NCBI GenBank assembly: GCA_019614645.1
Contig: JABWDB010000013.1
Span: 7,331,501-7,395,500 of the forward strand
Length of the DNA stretch: 64,000 bases
Reading direction: 5' to 3'
Source: Stratiolaelaps scimitus
Lineage: Eukaryota > Arthropoda > Arachnida > Mesostigmata > Laelapidae
Shown here: positions 21,998 to 33,620 of the stretch, in pieces
Numbering within the stretch: position 1 is the stretch's first letter
Layout of the letters: each line of letters opens with the position of its first letter
Notes under the pieces: model-generated
What the model saw: only the letters and a program-made list of their open reading frames with translations
The model's database searches: none
Told to the model about the DNA's origin: nothing
Translations under genes and position numbers: made by a program

Positions 21998-22231
21998 TTG
22001 CGGTTTTCCAATGAATTCCTGTGGAAGTACGAATACCCATCACCGCTGGCGTGCCTGAATGTGGATGTAGGCGAGAGTTTCACCCTGCATTTTCCCGTGA
22101 GGTGTTCAAAAGTAGGGCACGACTGCAAACGAGTCAGAGGGCCGAGTTTTCATGGTGGACACCCCAGCGTTGGATGCTGGTTCTATCCGGCGATAGTGCA
22201 CAATACATTGTATCAGTGTAACGAACACTAG
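21998..22231 (+). CDS. Cys-containing open frame, unassigned
   Basis: A 77-codon frame contains CLNVDVGESFTLHFPVRCSK, later GCWFYPAIVHNTLYQC, and TAG. The VGESFTLHF stretch resembles an immunoglobulin-type B strand, and a second plus frame at 22361-22606 contains GLYTCRF, like an F strand. Both are short motifs that occur by chance. A different plus frame (22021-22221) and minus frames across 22228-22819 are also open. I keep it only as a lead. Confidence 0.2.
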   Translation: MRFSNEFLWKYEYPSPLACLNVDVGESFTLHFPVRCSKVGHDCKRVRGPSFHGGHPSVGCWFYPAIVHNTLYQCNEH

Positions 22232-22829
22232 AGATTACATATCAGCAGCTTTTGAAGTGGTTTAGACGCCTCTGCCAAGCTGTGATGTGTAGTAACATTA
22301 TTCGACAAGGATATTGAAGGAATGAATTTCAACTGAGTTGCCGTTTGACCTGACGGCTGAATGCTAACGTCGTACATGAACTTGATAACATCCGAAATAT
22401 CGAACCATGAGACAGATGTCCCACTGACATCCGGCAGGGTAATCGAGGCCCAGGGTTTATATACTTGCAGATTTGTCGATGAAGTTATCACTAATATTGT
22501 TCTTCTGAAGGGAGCAACCATTTTTTGCCCCAAGTCCCAGCGATGTTCGGCGCATAACCTGTCACAGTGGGGACCAATGTTAAATGTATTAAATTATTAT
22601 GCGTAGGGAGTGCCACGATAGCCACTGTGATCAAATATCGCTAATCAGTAGGGGGATGACATGGACTGAGATTGTTTCAAAAATCGATGAGTCCAGTAGA
22701 ATCCAACCTGGACATCTGCTATACAAACAAGTCTGCTCCGTGAGCTTACTCATCAAAACATTGAGCCGATTATCAAAGGACACACGAAGGAAGTTGATTG
22801 TATCGTTTTCATGAGACAATTCGACAAGT

Positions 22830-25640
22830 TTGAACTGCTATTGTTGCGGCGAATAAGGCAAGCTCTAGCCACCACCGCGTACGCATAGATAATCTGGCAC
22901 TATTTGCGCAGTGCATTTTCTGTGCAAGCTACTTTTTTGTGGCTTTCGCAGATTGCCATCAGACATTGTCTACCACTAGCACTATCACCGCTATAGTAAC
23001 TCAGCCGTCGAAGGCTACGACGATTAGTTTCCTTAGCAGGGGGTGGGGGGGGGGGCGAGCGGTTGACCGCATTGACTGGCCGAGATAGAAGGGAGGACAC
23101 AGATAGATAACATAACAGGATCGAGGGAAGTTTTGGGTGAGAGCAGCCCCCGCTGTTGGTGATCCATGTGGACTAACGCCGCCTGCCCCATACGCACGAT
23201 GGTCAGCCAGACACACCCATACATACAGAGGGCATGCTCGCGAAGAGACTACTCTCGCTCGGGCGAACCCGCCGCCTCGAGGGTCGAATGGCTCCGCGCG
23301 CTCCGTCAAAGACCCCCTGGCTGACCTTAGTAAGAAAGTGCGGACGGTCAGCGGTCACTTAGCTGGTGGCGTCGTCAAGCCACGAAAGTTTGAGGTGCCT
23401 CATCTAGTCGAAAGAGGAGCCGACCGACGGCGACATGCGTCATCCACCGCGCTGCGATGAAGGGACAGCCAAGCCAGTAGAAACGAGAGTCAGTTAGGAT
23501 GGAACGGGAGATGTGTCTCTGTGTGTGTGTGCCCCGGCGACGTCCCTAGACCGGGATGTCGAAGACGCAGGCTATACTGTAGCTGGGGGAGGGGGGGCGT
23601 GTGAATGCACCAAGACGTTCTCTCCTATCTCCCGACGTATCTGTCCGTTTTCTGTCGAGCACACTGCGAGAATACTCAGGATCCGCCGTTGGGGCGACGG
23701 CTGGTGCGGACGACTTGCTGAACAGGGCAGGCTGTCTGTCTCTCCGAGTGCCGCGCTCTGAGTGGGGATAACAGCGGCCGAAGGCTTTATGGGGCAGAAA
23801 TGGGAACGAGGCGCGGTGGGAGCCGCGAGGTGGCGATGGAGGTGGCACAAAGGTGAGATAACTCGTCAAAGGAGGCTCTACCGTCGTCGCCAAGCTCCCG
23901 CACGGGCAAGCAGCAGCGATGGGAAACCTGCCGCCGAGCGAGTTCTCCCAGCGACGGCGAGGATGGCTGGCGAGGTCGGGTAGTTAGATAGGTGGGTCGT
24001 CCGAGTAGCAGTCCGCCTCGTCGCCGTCGTCAGGCCAGTGGGCAACCTCCTGTCCGTAGTTGGACGGGGAAGCGGGCCACGGCGGGCAAGATACGTTACA
24101 GAGATTCGTGCCGACGAGAGAGAGAATTCTCGGCCGACACCGAAGATTCGAGAGATGGTACAGAGTTCCAAGGAAAAGTAGCTGGGTGACTAGGAGGACG
24201 AAGACGAAATTAGAGGAACGGGCGCTCGGGAAAAGCGAACCACGAGTGGCGGGGGGGGGGGGGTCTACGAGGCAGATTGGGAACTCGCCGGGAACTTGTC
24301 GGCGAACCAAGAATGTTCGAGGCTTTTGCGATCTCAGTGCTGAGAGCAGGCACCGACTCGACCCACTGGGAACTGGCTGGGTCGGGAAACTACTATGTCT
24401 CGTGTGAGCCGACCGACAGGCCGACGGACCGGCCCGCCGAGTGAGTTGCAGTTTATATGAATTCAAACACAGCAGGACACATGAGCTGCAGGGCAAATGA
24501 GCTGAATAAGCTCATTGAGTTCTCCGAGTAGAAGAAGAGGCAGGCTCGAGCTGTAATAGACAGGGGTGGCAGACACTTCACGAGAGCGAGGTGAGATGAT
24601 ACACGTGGACGAATGCAGGACGAGTCGCGGACGGACGGATGGACAGATGGGCTTAGCTGAGCCGACGAGAATTGGCAGAATTGAGATTGACGGAAGGAAT
24701 TGAGACGAACAAGAAGACGAAGAAGAAAATCGATCAATCGTTGGGAATTGAAATGCGCTGATCTGCATCAGTTCGTCTCGCTGCGGCCAGTTCAAAATAA
24801 ACGGTCGATTGAATATCGCGTTGCGTTCGCTCTGCTAAATATAATTCTCGTGCTGCTTTCGGTTACTTATGTGTTTTAATAAATTGAATGTGTTAATTAT
24901 AGAGAATGAAATGAAGGCGCAGTACGGCGCGACAGAGCGGTGCACATGTCCATCGGTGTATGTGGATCTCGTATGATATCTGGTGTCATATGATTATATA
25001 TAATAGATAATCCAACGATCATTTTAATCGATTGAGCCGTTCGGAATCAAGATACGACTAGCGCCTCTGTGCAAGTCCTTCGGTCTCGGTATGCTTTTTC
25101 TAAAAACCTCAAGTGAATAGGCCACACGTATGTGATTCGTAATGCTCGTCAAAAAGTAGCCTGTTCAACTGCGGAGCAATCCGATCCGCATTAAAATCAG
25201 AGAGTCGAATGAATCTAGCAAAGTTGAACTCCCACATGTGTACACAGACTCATTTGTAGATGGATATTGAGAATGGAACAGGCGTCCTATTAGCTGGCTC
25301 TGTTCTGTTATAGAGAAATACTACGTTGCCTATCATTGTAGGAGGGTGTTAAGTTGGCGTGCCCGTCGTCGAACTGCCGGACTGTATGGCGGACTGCTGC
25401 AATTGATTCAGTCAACCGGCCTCGCCTTGCAATCATTACAGCTGGCATCGGTCGTCCACAAAATTGCCCGTGTGCTGCTTCGGACCGCTTGCCTTCTCTA
25501 GTTTCCACTCTGTATATACATCAATACATCGGTGTCTCTCTGACCCTCTCATAGTCTCTATGCTTTGATTTCTGCCGTCCTACCATGGACCATCCACCAA
25601 TCTCTATCTTTCTCGCTTAAAGAGTTTAACTCGTTCATCT
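22830..25640. other. GC-rich, repeat-containing stretch, no supported gene
   Basis: Runs of G (about 23041-23054 and 24249-24261) and many overlapping Arg/Ser/Pro-rich frames on both strands are present. None has paired splice sites or a domain. From 24.8 to 25.3 kb the DNA is AT-rich. Confidence 0.35.
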
Positions 25641-25645
25641 TTCAG

Positions 25646-25756
25646 GCCTCGGCCTCGTACAAATACGTGGAAAAATGGGGAAATGTGAACATGGCCGCGG
25701 ACGATTCTTCCTTTGCATGGGGAAGAAGGCACGACTGTTCCATGCTATGTGGCTAG
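25646..25756 (+). CDS. Candidate terminal exon
   Basis: One of the best acceptors in the window (gtttaactcgttcatctttcag) opens directly into 36 codons plus TAG: ASASYKYVEKWGNVNMAADD, then SFAWGRRHDCSMLCG. AATAAA occurs at 26018-26023, about 260 bases after the stop, consistent with a short 3' UTR. A donor-like GTGAAC lies inside the frame, so it could also be shorter. No upstream exon found. Confidence 0.42.
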   Translation, partial: ASASYKYVEKWGNVNMAADDSSFAWGRRHDCSMLCG

Positions 25757-26445
25757 AGCCCGGGCCGTGCGTGGCTCTTTTTCTTCTAAACGGTGTCCTC
25801 TCTCTCTCTCTGCTGATTCGCTAGCAGTATCCTGCTCACAATGGCACCCATGGGTCCGGCCGCTGACCCGGTCATGGGACGAGAGCACTCGCGCGACTGC
25901 CACTCTCCGCCGGGTGGCGGTTGCTCGCGGTGTCCCGACTCCGCCAAGGGAGCAGCGAAACGCCAGCAAGCGTCTTGTGCTGGCAGCAGCGTTTTCTGTC
26001 GACCGCTACCTTGCGTAAATAAAGGGGAGGTTTTATAGGAGTTCGTCCCCTCCTGAACAACTTAAGGGACATGAACACGAGCATAAATGGATGATGATGC
26101 TGGCGTCCAGCAACGCTAGCCAGCTACGCGGTCAGTTGCCGACTTCGGATAGGACCAATTCCTCAATAAACATGGCGGTGCAGCATGTCGCTTCGTTCCT
26201 ATCTCAGCAGCGCCATTCTCGTCCCAGTCCTGGGGCCATCTACCGCATCGACCCATCCATTCGCCTGTACACGTTAGGTTGGCGATCCGCTGCCATACAT
26301 CCAGTGATATACACCCACACAAACACACACACACACCCCCACAGTGCGTACGACCATAGCCAAGTTAAGCTGACATAGAAACACGCCCATCCATACACAC
26401 ACGGTGGCAGCTTACTTGCCTTCTCTCGCTCTCTGCACTTGCACA

Positions 26446-26769
26446 ATGCAGGAAAGAGAGCACAAAAATCATTTTGGCGTACAGCCAAGAAAGAAATATC
26501 CCCCGCTTTTCGTCAGAGCCTCACTGCGTAGCGTGACAGCACTGGGAGAGTCTCCCTCCATTGACAGCAGCAGCAGCAGCAGTAGGAAGGTCGAGTCGGC
26601 CAAGTATGTTAGGTCTCTCGCTGGTTTCGACAGAGGGCCGAAACGAAGTCCAGCGTCCTTCTCTGTGTTGTCGTCCGTTCCACCAACGACCGACACCGGT
26701 GGACCCGAAGCTCAGCCGCTTGCTCGGGCCTTCAGACGAATAGACGGACGTCGGCGGCGGCCCTCCTAA
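26446..26769 (+). CDS. Candidate coding exon, Ser-rich basic protein
   Basis: A CT-rich tract ends in cacttgcacaatgcag, a good acceptor (exon from 26452). The ATG at 26446 also has A at position -3 and could be a start. The frame of 107 codons reads MQEREHKNHFGVQPRKKYPP, then SPSIDSSSSSSRKVESAKYV, and ends in a basic RRIDGRRRRPS before TAA. Serines come from AGC repeats. The composition suits a disordered nuclear protein. No domain. The minus strand is open for 75-87 codons across the same place. Confidence 0.4.
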   Translation: MQEREHKNHFGVQPRKKYPPLFVRASLRSVTALGESPSIDSSSSSSRKVESAKYVRSLAGFDRGPKRSPASFSVLSSVPPTTDTGGPEAQPLARAFRRIDGRRRRPS

Positions 26770-27350
26770 GTCTCTCCTTTTCATTCGATCGTTCTCTTTC
26801 GGTGTGTCCGCTTGGTGGTGACCCGCTCACACTGGCTCGGCGTCGCTTGGTGCTCTTCGAGGCGTCATTCCTACAAACTGTCGTGCGACTTCGTGTTGCT
26901 TCGCCCAGAGAGCTGGCTGGTTCCTCTTCCACACTTTGCCTCTTCTTTGTCGCAGGGTTCTTCCCGCCGTCTCTGCGCCCCCATTGGTCTCCACGAAGTC
27001 ATTTTGAGCGTAGTGGCACTACCGCCAGCGTCGTCGTCGCCGTCGCTTCCAGCCTGCGCGTCTACTGCTTTTACAGTGGCCAGTGATTGTGATTCGGTGA
27101 CGTGATAGCGCAATGATGTCCCGTTCGCTTCAACCGGCCCCGTAACCCCCTTGCGCTCTCACAGATCGCCTGCTCTCTCTGTTTCTCACTAGTTTTCTCT
27201 CCCCACCATACTCTCTATACTGCCTCTGCCTCTATACCCTCGCTTCGATGGCCAGGGGTCAGCGAGGCGCGCGCAACGGAGGTCACTGAAGGGGGGGGGA
27301 CACAGCAGCAACAGCAACCGACGTGGTCGCTGCGGCCAGTGGTGGCGAAA
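26770..27350. other. CT-rich, CpG-rich flank upstream of the frame at 27352
   Basis: Pyrimidine-rich plus strand (many TCTCTC and CTCTGCC runs), several CpGs and a G run at 27292-27299. It could be a 5' UTR or promoter for the ORF that follows. I see no TATA box in a meaningful position. Confidence 0.3.
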
Positions 27351-27351
27351 A

Positions 27352-27630
27352 ATGCGACGATGGTCGCTGGCTGTGCCCGCCGGAGTAACACAAAGGATAG
27401 GGAGGGACCGCGGCCTGCGGGCTCCGTCGTATCAACCACTACCAAAACCACCGCCGCCGCCGCCGCCGCCGCCACGGGCACTACCAGCAGCATCAGTAGA
27501 GGCAGAAGTGGCACCGCACGAAGCCACTCGGGCGATGTCTGCCTCACTGAAGAAGTTCGTTTCGTTCGTCGTGTCCGGTGCCAGTGTGTGCCAACACCCC
27601 GCGTGGCTGGGCGAACGGGTCGACCCGCCA
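27352..27630 (+). CDS. Candidate first coding exon with poly-Pro run
   Basis: The ATG has A at position -3. The frame begins MRRWSLAVPAGVTQRIGRDR, contains nine prolines from a CCG repeat (about 27440-27475), then reads APHEATRAMSASLKKFVSFV and CQHPAWLGERVDPP, ending exactly at a GTGAGG donor (27631), phase 0. Codons after the repeat favour G/C in the third position (AAG AAG TTC GTC GTG TCC), a coding sign. A longer frame in another register (27339-28166) is Arg/Cys/Thr-rich with a poly-Ala run and is judged a shadow. The function is unknown; poly-Pro suggests an EVH1/SH3/profilin ligand at most. Confidence 0.47.
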
Positions 27631-28169
27631 GTGAGGCCAGCCATCATCACGCAGCAACGTTCCCCGCTCATTGCCATTCTTTTGCCTTCGTACCCTCCTC
27701 TGTTCCACTGACTCTCACGTCGAACGCGACATGGCGCACAGCCGCTATGGACACAACCGCCATGCCACGTGACACTGTCGACGTCACAATCTCAATTAAC
27801 AAAAAAGTACCACCCCGTGATCGGACTAGAGAAAGCACGGCCTGGGCGGTACGGCACCCCGATCCTCTGCGTCCAGACGCCGTTGTCGCAGCAGCAGCAG
27901 CAGCAGCACACGACGGATGGAGGGCAGAGAAAAAATCCCGCGCAGGGCGCGGTCACGCAAGAAGCGTCGTCGTCGTCGGCGACGGGCGCATCACACCAGG
28001 CCAGTGCCAGCGGGAAGTGACTTCAATCAAACGGCACTTGGAATCAATTATGACACGTCCCTCGATACGGTACGACCGCAGCTATTACAGCCAGTGTGAC
28101 TTACTCACTGCTAGGGCAGCCAGACCCTTCCCGCGCTGGAGGGCTAGCCGAGACGGCCTTGCGTGAGCC

Positions 28170-28706
28170 GATTCGGTGGTCGCATTGGCAGAAAAAAAAA
28201 TTGATGGCCATTTCTGACGAACGAAACTGTCATGCGAGTCGAGCGAGGGGTAGCGGTGTGTGTGTGTTTGTCTTTCGTCGAATATATTAGAAAGATGGAA
28301 CGAGCAACCGAACGGCGAGAATACCGATTTTGTTCCTGATTGATGGGGAGCAGCGATAACGTTTGGCAGGTGGCAATCCACGTAATATATTGTGTACGTA
28401 TGGGGAGACCGGTGACCAGATCAGTGGAATGGAACAGATAGACATAAGGAATTTGAGGCGCTGAGAGACAATCTTCGGGATGTCATTTGAACGACTATTT
28501 TTGAATAAAACGAATCAAATGCTATTATTATTATTATTATTATTATTATTGTTAGTACTACATACGTCGCTTGTCGTTTGTGACACCGTTAGAAGTGGGC
28601 GGCCCGATAACGATTACCGCAGTAACAAATTCGGATCGTCATATCCTCTACACGTCACCAGCAATGCTAAGCGGTTTATAGTTATAACTGATTTATATCA
28701 GATATG

Positions 28707-28737
<31 letters not shown>

Positions 28738-30700
28738 TCGCGTTATACTAATAATGAGTTAGGTAACAAAAACTGCATAAATCATTATTGCCTTTACTTT
28801 CCAAAGGAAGAAAGGCTGACGCGCGTACTTAGAGACGTAGATTTTCTTTTCTCTCGTGGGTCGGCTCACCGCGCTATGCAAAATTAATTAGGTCTGGCTG
28901 GTAAATTGAAGTCATTGCGAAACTGGCCCTTGGTATGCTTTCAAGCAAAGTCGGCTCCGACCAGCAGGCGTTCCATTCGTCGAGGGACACTGAATAGATT
29001 ATGGAATAGGCTGCATTGACACAGATATATATATATATATATATATGAAATAGATCGAATGAGTGATCGGCTAGAGAGGGGCATTGTCTAGTGTGCGACC
29101 CCGGGAAATTGTCTTTGAATGGCCGGCAGACGGCAAGCAACTCCTACCGCACAAACAGCTCCCTCCAGTAAACAAGTACTACTCTAAACAGCCGAAACCC
29201 ACGCCTATACACGTTGCATCAACATGGTATCACAATTTTACCACCACCACCATATTGCTATAGCCGCCAGGACAAATGAGCCTGACATTATTAACGACCT
29301 GACTTTGGCGAGGACATCGATGAGCTGCTCGATGAAATCGTAGACACGCACACATATCATTGTCGTATCCTCAGCTGCAAAACATCCGAGAGGATTTAAG
29401 CCCGGAAGTGTAGGGGAAGCTGTTAGTGTAGATACACTTCGTTCGACAAGTTTACACGCTCTCGGAACGGGATCCGGGAAATGAGCTGCCTCATATTGGA
29501 CAGCCAGCAATATCTCCTGGAGCAATCCACGAACACAGCATTTCGGAGCAGGTTTAAGGAGTCATGGGCGGGCTTTTCTACGAACACAATCACATCACCC
29601 TCTGGCTTTCGCGAATACGAGACGAGTTTCTGCCCTTGTTATGGCCCACGAAACGATATCGATAGAGGCACAAACATCCTATGCCTATTACGATGGCTCT
29701 ATGTGGATGAAAGGAATAGCATTGACATGCAGCCGACCAGGAGCGACTCCTCAGCCACAGTGAAGTTGACGTTTTCAGGTTTGGAAAGCCCGCCGCGTCG
29801 GAGCGCCCGCCATACGAATGCGTCTATTGACGCTGTCGTCCAGCAAGGTTGTTAGACGAGTAGACGTTTTGAGCTGCATGAGCCCGTCTCATGGGGGGAT
29901 TATGTTTCAATGCGGTTCGCGCTGCCTAATAACGGCTAGCTGCATGCCCGCTAGCTAGCTGTTCGATTCGTCAACTTAAGTAAAAGTTTTATTTTATCTC
30001 GCTCACTCAACGAGTGCAGTTAGCCCTCTTCGATTGTCGCATTGCTACAAATACGAATCACAAACTGGTAACTTCGCCACCAAACAAAAAAAAATAACCG
30101 TTTACCATTAGCAAGCTATTGCACCCGAGCATTTATTATAATATTGAAGGGAGCGCTATGTCTCTCGGCTTGTGTGACATGACTATTTTTTAGCGATGTG
30201 GCGCGCTGTTATTTCCCCGCCTAACTTTGCCGATCCAGTGGCACCCCTTGAAATGGAAAGCCCTCCACGTCTGTGCTCAATCTCCAGCTCAGTTGGGCCC
30301 ATCTGGTCGTATTCGTGCCCAACAATTTCTAGCGGCAAAATATCATGATTCGAGGACGCGTTTGCCTCTTCCGCCACGCCGGCTCGGCAACGAATAGTTT
30401 TGCTTCTATCGAATTTTATCCATTGGCTCTATCTCATTTTCTCACCCCGTCCCGATCTCGGAACGTTGCCGAGACTGTCGGCGACGAGTGGGTGCGCAAA
30501 GGGAATCATTTCGTTTGGAATCGCCCTTTCAAGGCTTTCTCCATTGCCTGTCCATTGCATCGTCCCCACCTTGCCGGCGCAGCTTGGCTCGGCCAGGACT
30601 TTCGGGAACAGGAGAGAGAGAGAAAGGGAAGCCTTCACGATGCCACCGCCACCATGCTCAGGGTGGCAACCTTGAGGACACTTGGTCGTATCGTATCAGC
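28170..30700. other. Spacer with microsatellites, no supported gene
   Basis: Holds a TAT trinucleotide run at about 28522-28551, a compound TA/TG array at about 28705-28738 and a TA array at 29022-29046. Frames at 29238-29525 (minus) and 29481-29855 (plus) overlap and look partly protein-like but lack splice evidence. Confidence 0.35.
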
Positions 30701-30727
30701 ACTACCACTACTACTACTACAACTACC

Positions 30728-31027
30728 ATGACTACTAGTACTTCTGCTAGAAGCAGCTCCCGCTACTTGGCCAAATCGGACGATCAAGCAGAGGCTTTCG
30801 GCCGAGTCACCCTGCACATCCTGACCGAACGACTCAGCAGCAGCAACAACAACAACAACAACAGCGGCAGCAGCAACAGCAACAACGTAACCCCATCTTC
30901 TCATTCACCCCGGTCACAGCTGAACCGAGCCTGCTCTGCCCCCCCCGACCATTTTACTCCCAATCTTCACCCAAGCCGCAATGGCAGTCCTCCTAGGCGT
31001 TCCCACTTCCTAAGGATCTATTTCACG
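30728..31027 (+). CDS. Candidate first coding exon, Ser/Asn/Thr-rich protein
   Basis: The ATG has a near-ideal context (CTACCATGA). The 100-codon frame reads MTTSTSARSSSRYLAKSDDQ, AEAFGRVTLHILTERLSSS, a run of Asn from AAC codons, and PRSQLNRACSAPPDHFTPNL, ending at CACG before GTGACT in phase 0. Homopolymer Ser and Asn runs of this kind are typical of arthropod regulatory proteins. The frame is open from 30488 to 31294, but the flanks are less protein-like and the region past 31030 is rich in Trp, His and Cys. No DNA-binding domain is seen. Confidence 0.45.
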
Positions 31028-31029
31028 GT

Positions 31030-32420
31030 GACTGCCGTTTGGCACTTGCCGTCTGGCTGGCATACACCGTTTGCTGGCATTGCAACTGCGTTTCCTTCTC
31101 GGGAACGAGGACCGACCATCCGACCGATGGCCTGGCGGCAGCAGCAGCATTGTCATTGGCCGCTCTGGGTTTGGAAGTGGCTTCCACAGCCATGCACCCT
31201 CCCACATACACAGAGCGGCGTGTCGCCACGAACACACGGAGAGCAATACACACATCCACACAGCAAGAATAGAAACGGACATCGACTCGGCTAGCTTCCA
31301 TCGCTATCGCGTGCGCCTTGTGATATGACCAGGCTCGTTGGGCCAGTAGCACCTCCTTTCGGCCTGTCCCTCGCTGTTGACGGCGAGTGGCTGCCGCGGT
31401 TGGCCCTACTGGTGTCCTGTTGGCCCACAGTTGGACGCCTGCAGAGATCTGTGCTGGAGCGAAGCCTGATCAGATGAGCTATTTCCGAATTTTATGGCGC
31501 GTCGGCCTTGCGCCGCCGCCTTGCCACCGTCGCCGCACTGAGTCGTTTCGTAGCGAGCGCGTGGAGCTTTAAATCGACGTGGACCTCAGGGCTTCCTGCC
31601 TGCTACCCTCGTGTAGCGGTTTGGAGGAGAGATGCCGACCGCCGATGCCCAAAGGAAAAAGCTTCGGTGCTGATGGTGGTAGGCGTGCGAACGGTACGCG
31701 CTGACTAGACAGACAGTGTGGAGTTCATACACGAGTGGCCTCGTGTAGGCTGCTAGATGGCAGCGGCGACGAGCGGCGGCGAGCGGCGTATGGATGATGT
31801 TCATGTCTCGAGGAACCTTCGAGCATCATCATCACCACCGCCGAGAAGACCCACCAACCTACGTAGACAACTTTAGTTACATAGGCCTGCATTAGGGCGA
31901 AACGGGCAGGGGCGGGCGGGCCGGGCGGTCCAATCGTTCGTTGGGTTCGTGGTTGTAGTTTGAAAGGCAATGGTGGACGGCGATTGAGCCAGGCCACAGC
32001 CACCGTCCGTTAAAGGCACCGCCTGTCGGGGTTTGTTGCCTTAGGGCTAAACGACGCTCTGCCACTTTTCTCCGCTCCCACTATCCGGCGTGGGCCTATG
32101 CGAGAGAAGACCCGCGGCTTCGTCTGCTTCGGTCCTCTTCCTGCGGCAGAACGAAGGTTGGTCGCAGAAAACGACTAGGATGGCGGATGCGGATAGCAGC
32201 GAGAGCCGGTCGACTGAATGGATTGACGGACGTGAAGGGAGGACGACGTGACTCCGTCCGATCGGACAGAATTACGCCGGAGGACCCCCGACCAAAACAG
32301 CGAAGGTTTGGGGTGGCCGGGGGGTTGAGAGCCAGACGACTCGCACCAGCAACGAGCGGCAAGTGTCAAGGGGCGCAAGTCCGAGCCGGCGAGACCTGCG
32401 AAGAGAACGAGCAAGACATA
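31030..32420. other. GC-rich stretch, no supported gene
   Basis: CACACA and CAG runs and overlapping Arg/Ser/Pro-rich frames on both strands are present. No convincing splice pair found. Confidence 0.35.
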
Positions 32421-32428
32421 GGAGGAAC

Positions 32429-32668
32429 ATGGAACTGCCGCACGCAAATCAGCCGTCGCAGGCCATAGGCGGGGTAAACAATGCAAATATCCTCTTCCTG
32501 CTGCTCGTCCGGCTCTCACCCTGCTTCGCGATTCCCTATCACCCTCGGGAGAAAGCGACAAACAAGGCGATGCCAACAGGCAGCATCCTACGCCGGCGGG
32601 TCCTGCTGAAGCGCAAGTCTAACGTCTCGGCACAGCCATCTTCGGTTCCGCCCTGCTGCCGCGGATAA
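32429..32668 (+). CDS. Candidate secreted or membrane peptide, N-terminal ORF
   Basis: The ATG lies in a strong context (GGAACATGG). The frame of 79 codons starts MELPHANQPSQAIGGVNNAN, followed by a hydrophobic core ILFLLLVRLSPCFA that could be a signal peptide or anchor, then YHPREKATNKAMPTGSILRR and a basic, Ser/Pro/Cys end. The hydrophobic core begins later than in most signal peptides. A 133-codon minus frame overlaps. No family recognised. Confidence 0.35.
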   Translation: MELPHANQPSQAIGGVNNANILFLLLVRLSPCFAIPYHPREKATNKAMPTGSILRRRVLLKRKSNVSAQPSSVPPCCRG

Positions 32669-33334
32669 CATTCGTAGCCCGTGTTAACAATAAGCCGCCT
32701 CCGATCGCAGACACTTTACAAGATTATCGTGACCTCCGGCCCTTCGCCGAACGCTCGGACGCGTACCCGAATGTGCAAGCATAGCCGAAGTGCACGAGCC
32801 GAACGGATGATGCCGTTGTCCGTACGCAGAATGCGAGAACGCACCACGGCACTAACTAGCCGACGGACAGTGCCGCCATATATCTCGCTGATTCTCTCTC
32901 TATCTATCCCTCCTACATATTCTGCATAGGCTAACATGACACTACACTATAGGCGTTTTTGTGTGCGTGTGTCTGTGTACGATGTCAACCACCGCCTAAT
33001 TGTACTAGTCCAGCTGCGTATTCCTCCATATGTCGGAGGGGGCCGAACGGCGATGCTATTAGTTGAACTTCCCTTACCCCCTTTGCTGCTCTGGCTAGCT
33101 TTTTGGTCTCTGTCCTCCGCTTACGTCACTGCTTGTTAGTGGGGCGTATATCCACACGTTGTTCGTTAATCGTTGGCAAAAGCCGGCACTCACCGCCAAA
33201 CGCGTGCCCACGAGCCTGCCGCCTCCGTCGAGACCTTGAACGATTTAAGTACTTGTCACCTGCGGATGCGCGAAAATAGTGGCGGTCCTTTTCCTCGTTT
33301 TTCCCTCTCCCTTTTTGTCTCTGCCTCCTGACGA

Positions 33335-33620
33335 GATGATATCGGTTTGGATCGTCGTCGGATCCAATCTTCTAGATGGGGCTGAAGAATCTAACAGATG
33401 TGGGGTTTACCACATCGGGGCCGCTCTTTCCTTTCTTGCGGTAGCCGAACTACCACAAGTAACGCTATCGCTGGCCTACGGTATGGCTCGCGCGTTTTTT
33501 CCGATTGGCCGTCTCTTCCTCTCTCTCTCTCTTTCTGCCTTCTTGTCATGCTTCAGTGATCGGGTCCATTCTGTATGCACTGTGGAGTACGACGCTGACG
33601 GCGTCAGGGCCCGATCATAG
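33335..33620 (+). CDS. Candidate exon(s), hydrophobic protein
   Basis: After a T/C-rich tract (tttttgtctctgcctcctgacgag) the frame reads MISVWIVVGSNLLDGAEESN, GVYHIGAALSFLAVAELPQ and, further on, DRVHSVCTVEYDADGVRARS before TAG. It may be one exon with two membrane segments. Alternatively GTAACG at about 33459 and the very strong acceptor ctttctgccttcttgtcatgcttcag at 33555 define a 97-base intron. In that case phase requires a different reading of the second exon, so the exact structure is open. Confidence 0.35.

Noticed and set aside
24496..24516. Small palindrome AATGAGCT...AGCTCATT
   Set aside because: It resembles the ends of the fold-back elements, but only eight bases pair, around a five-base spacer, and orientation is inside-out; likely chance.
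27339..28166. 275-codon plus frame with poly-Ala run
   Set aside because: Composition is dominated by Arg, Thr, Ala and Cys from a GCC-register reading of a CCG repeat; the overlapping poly-Pro register has better codon usage and a donor at its end.
28480..28887. 135-codon plus frame with poly-Leu
   Set aside because: Leu run is a translated TAT repeat and the rest crosses a TA/TG array.
30488..31294. Full 268-codon plus frame as one CDS
   Set aside because: Only the part from the good ATG at 30728 to the donor-like site at 31027 is protein-like; flanks are low-complexity or Trp/His/Cys-rich.
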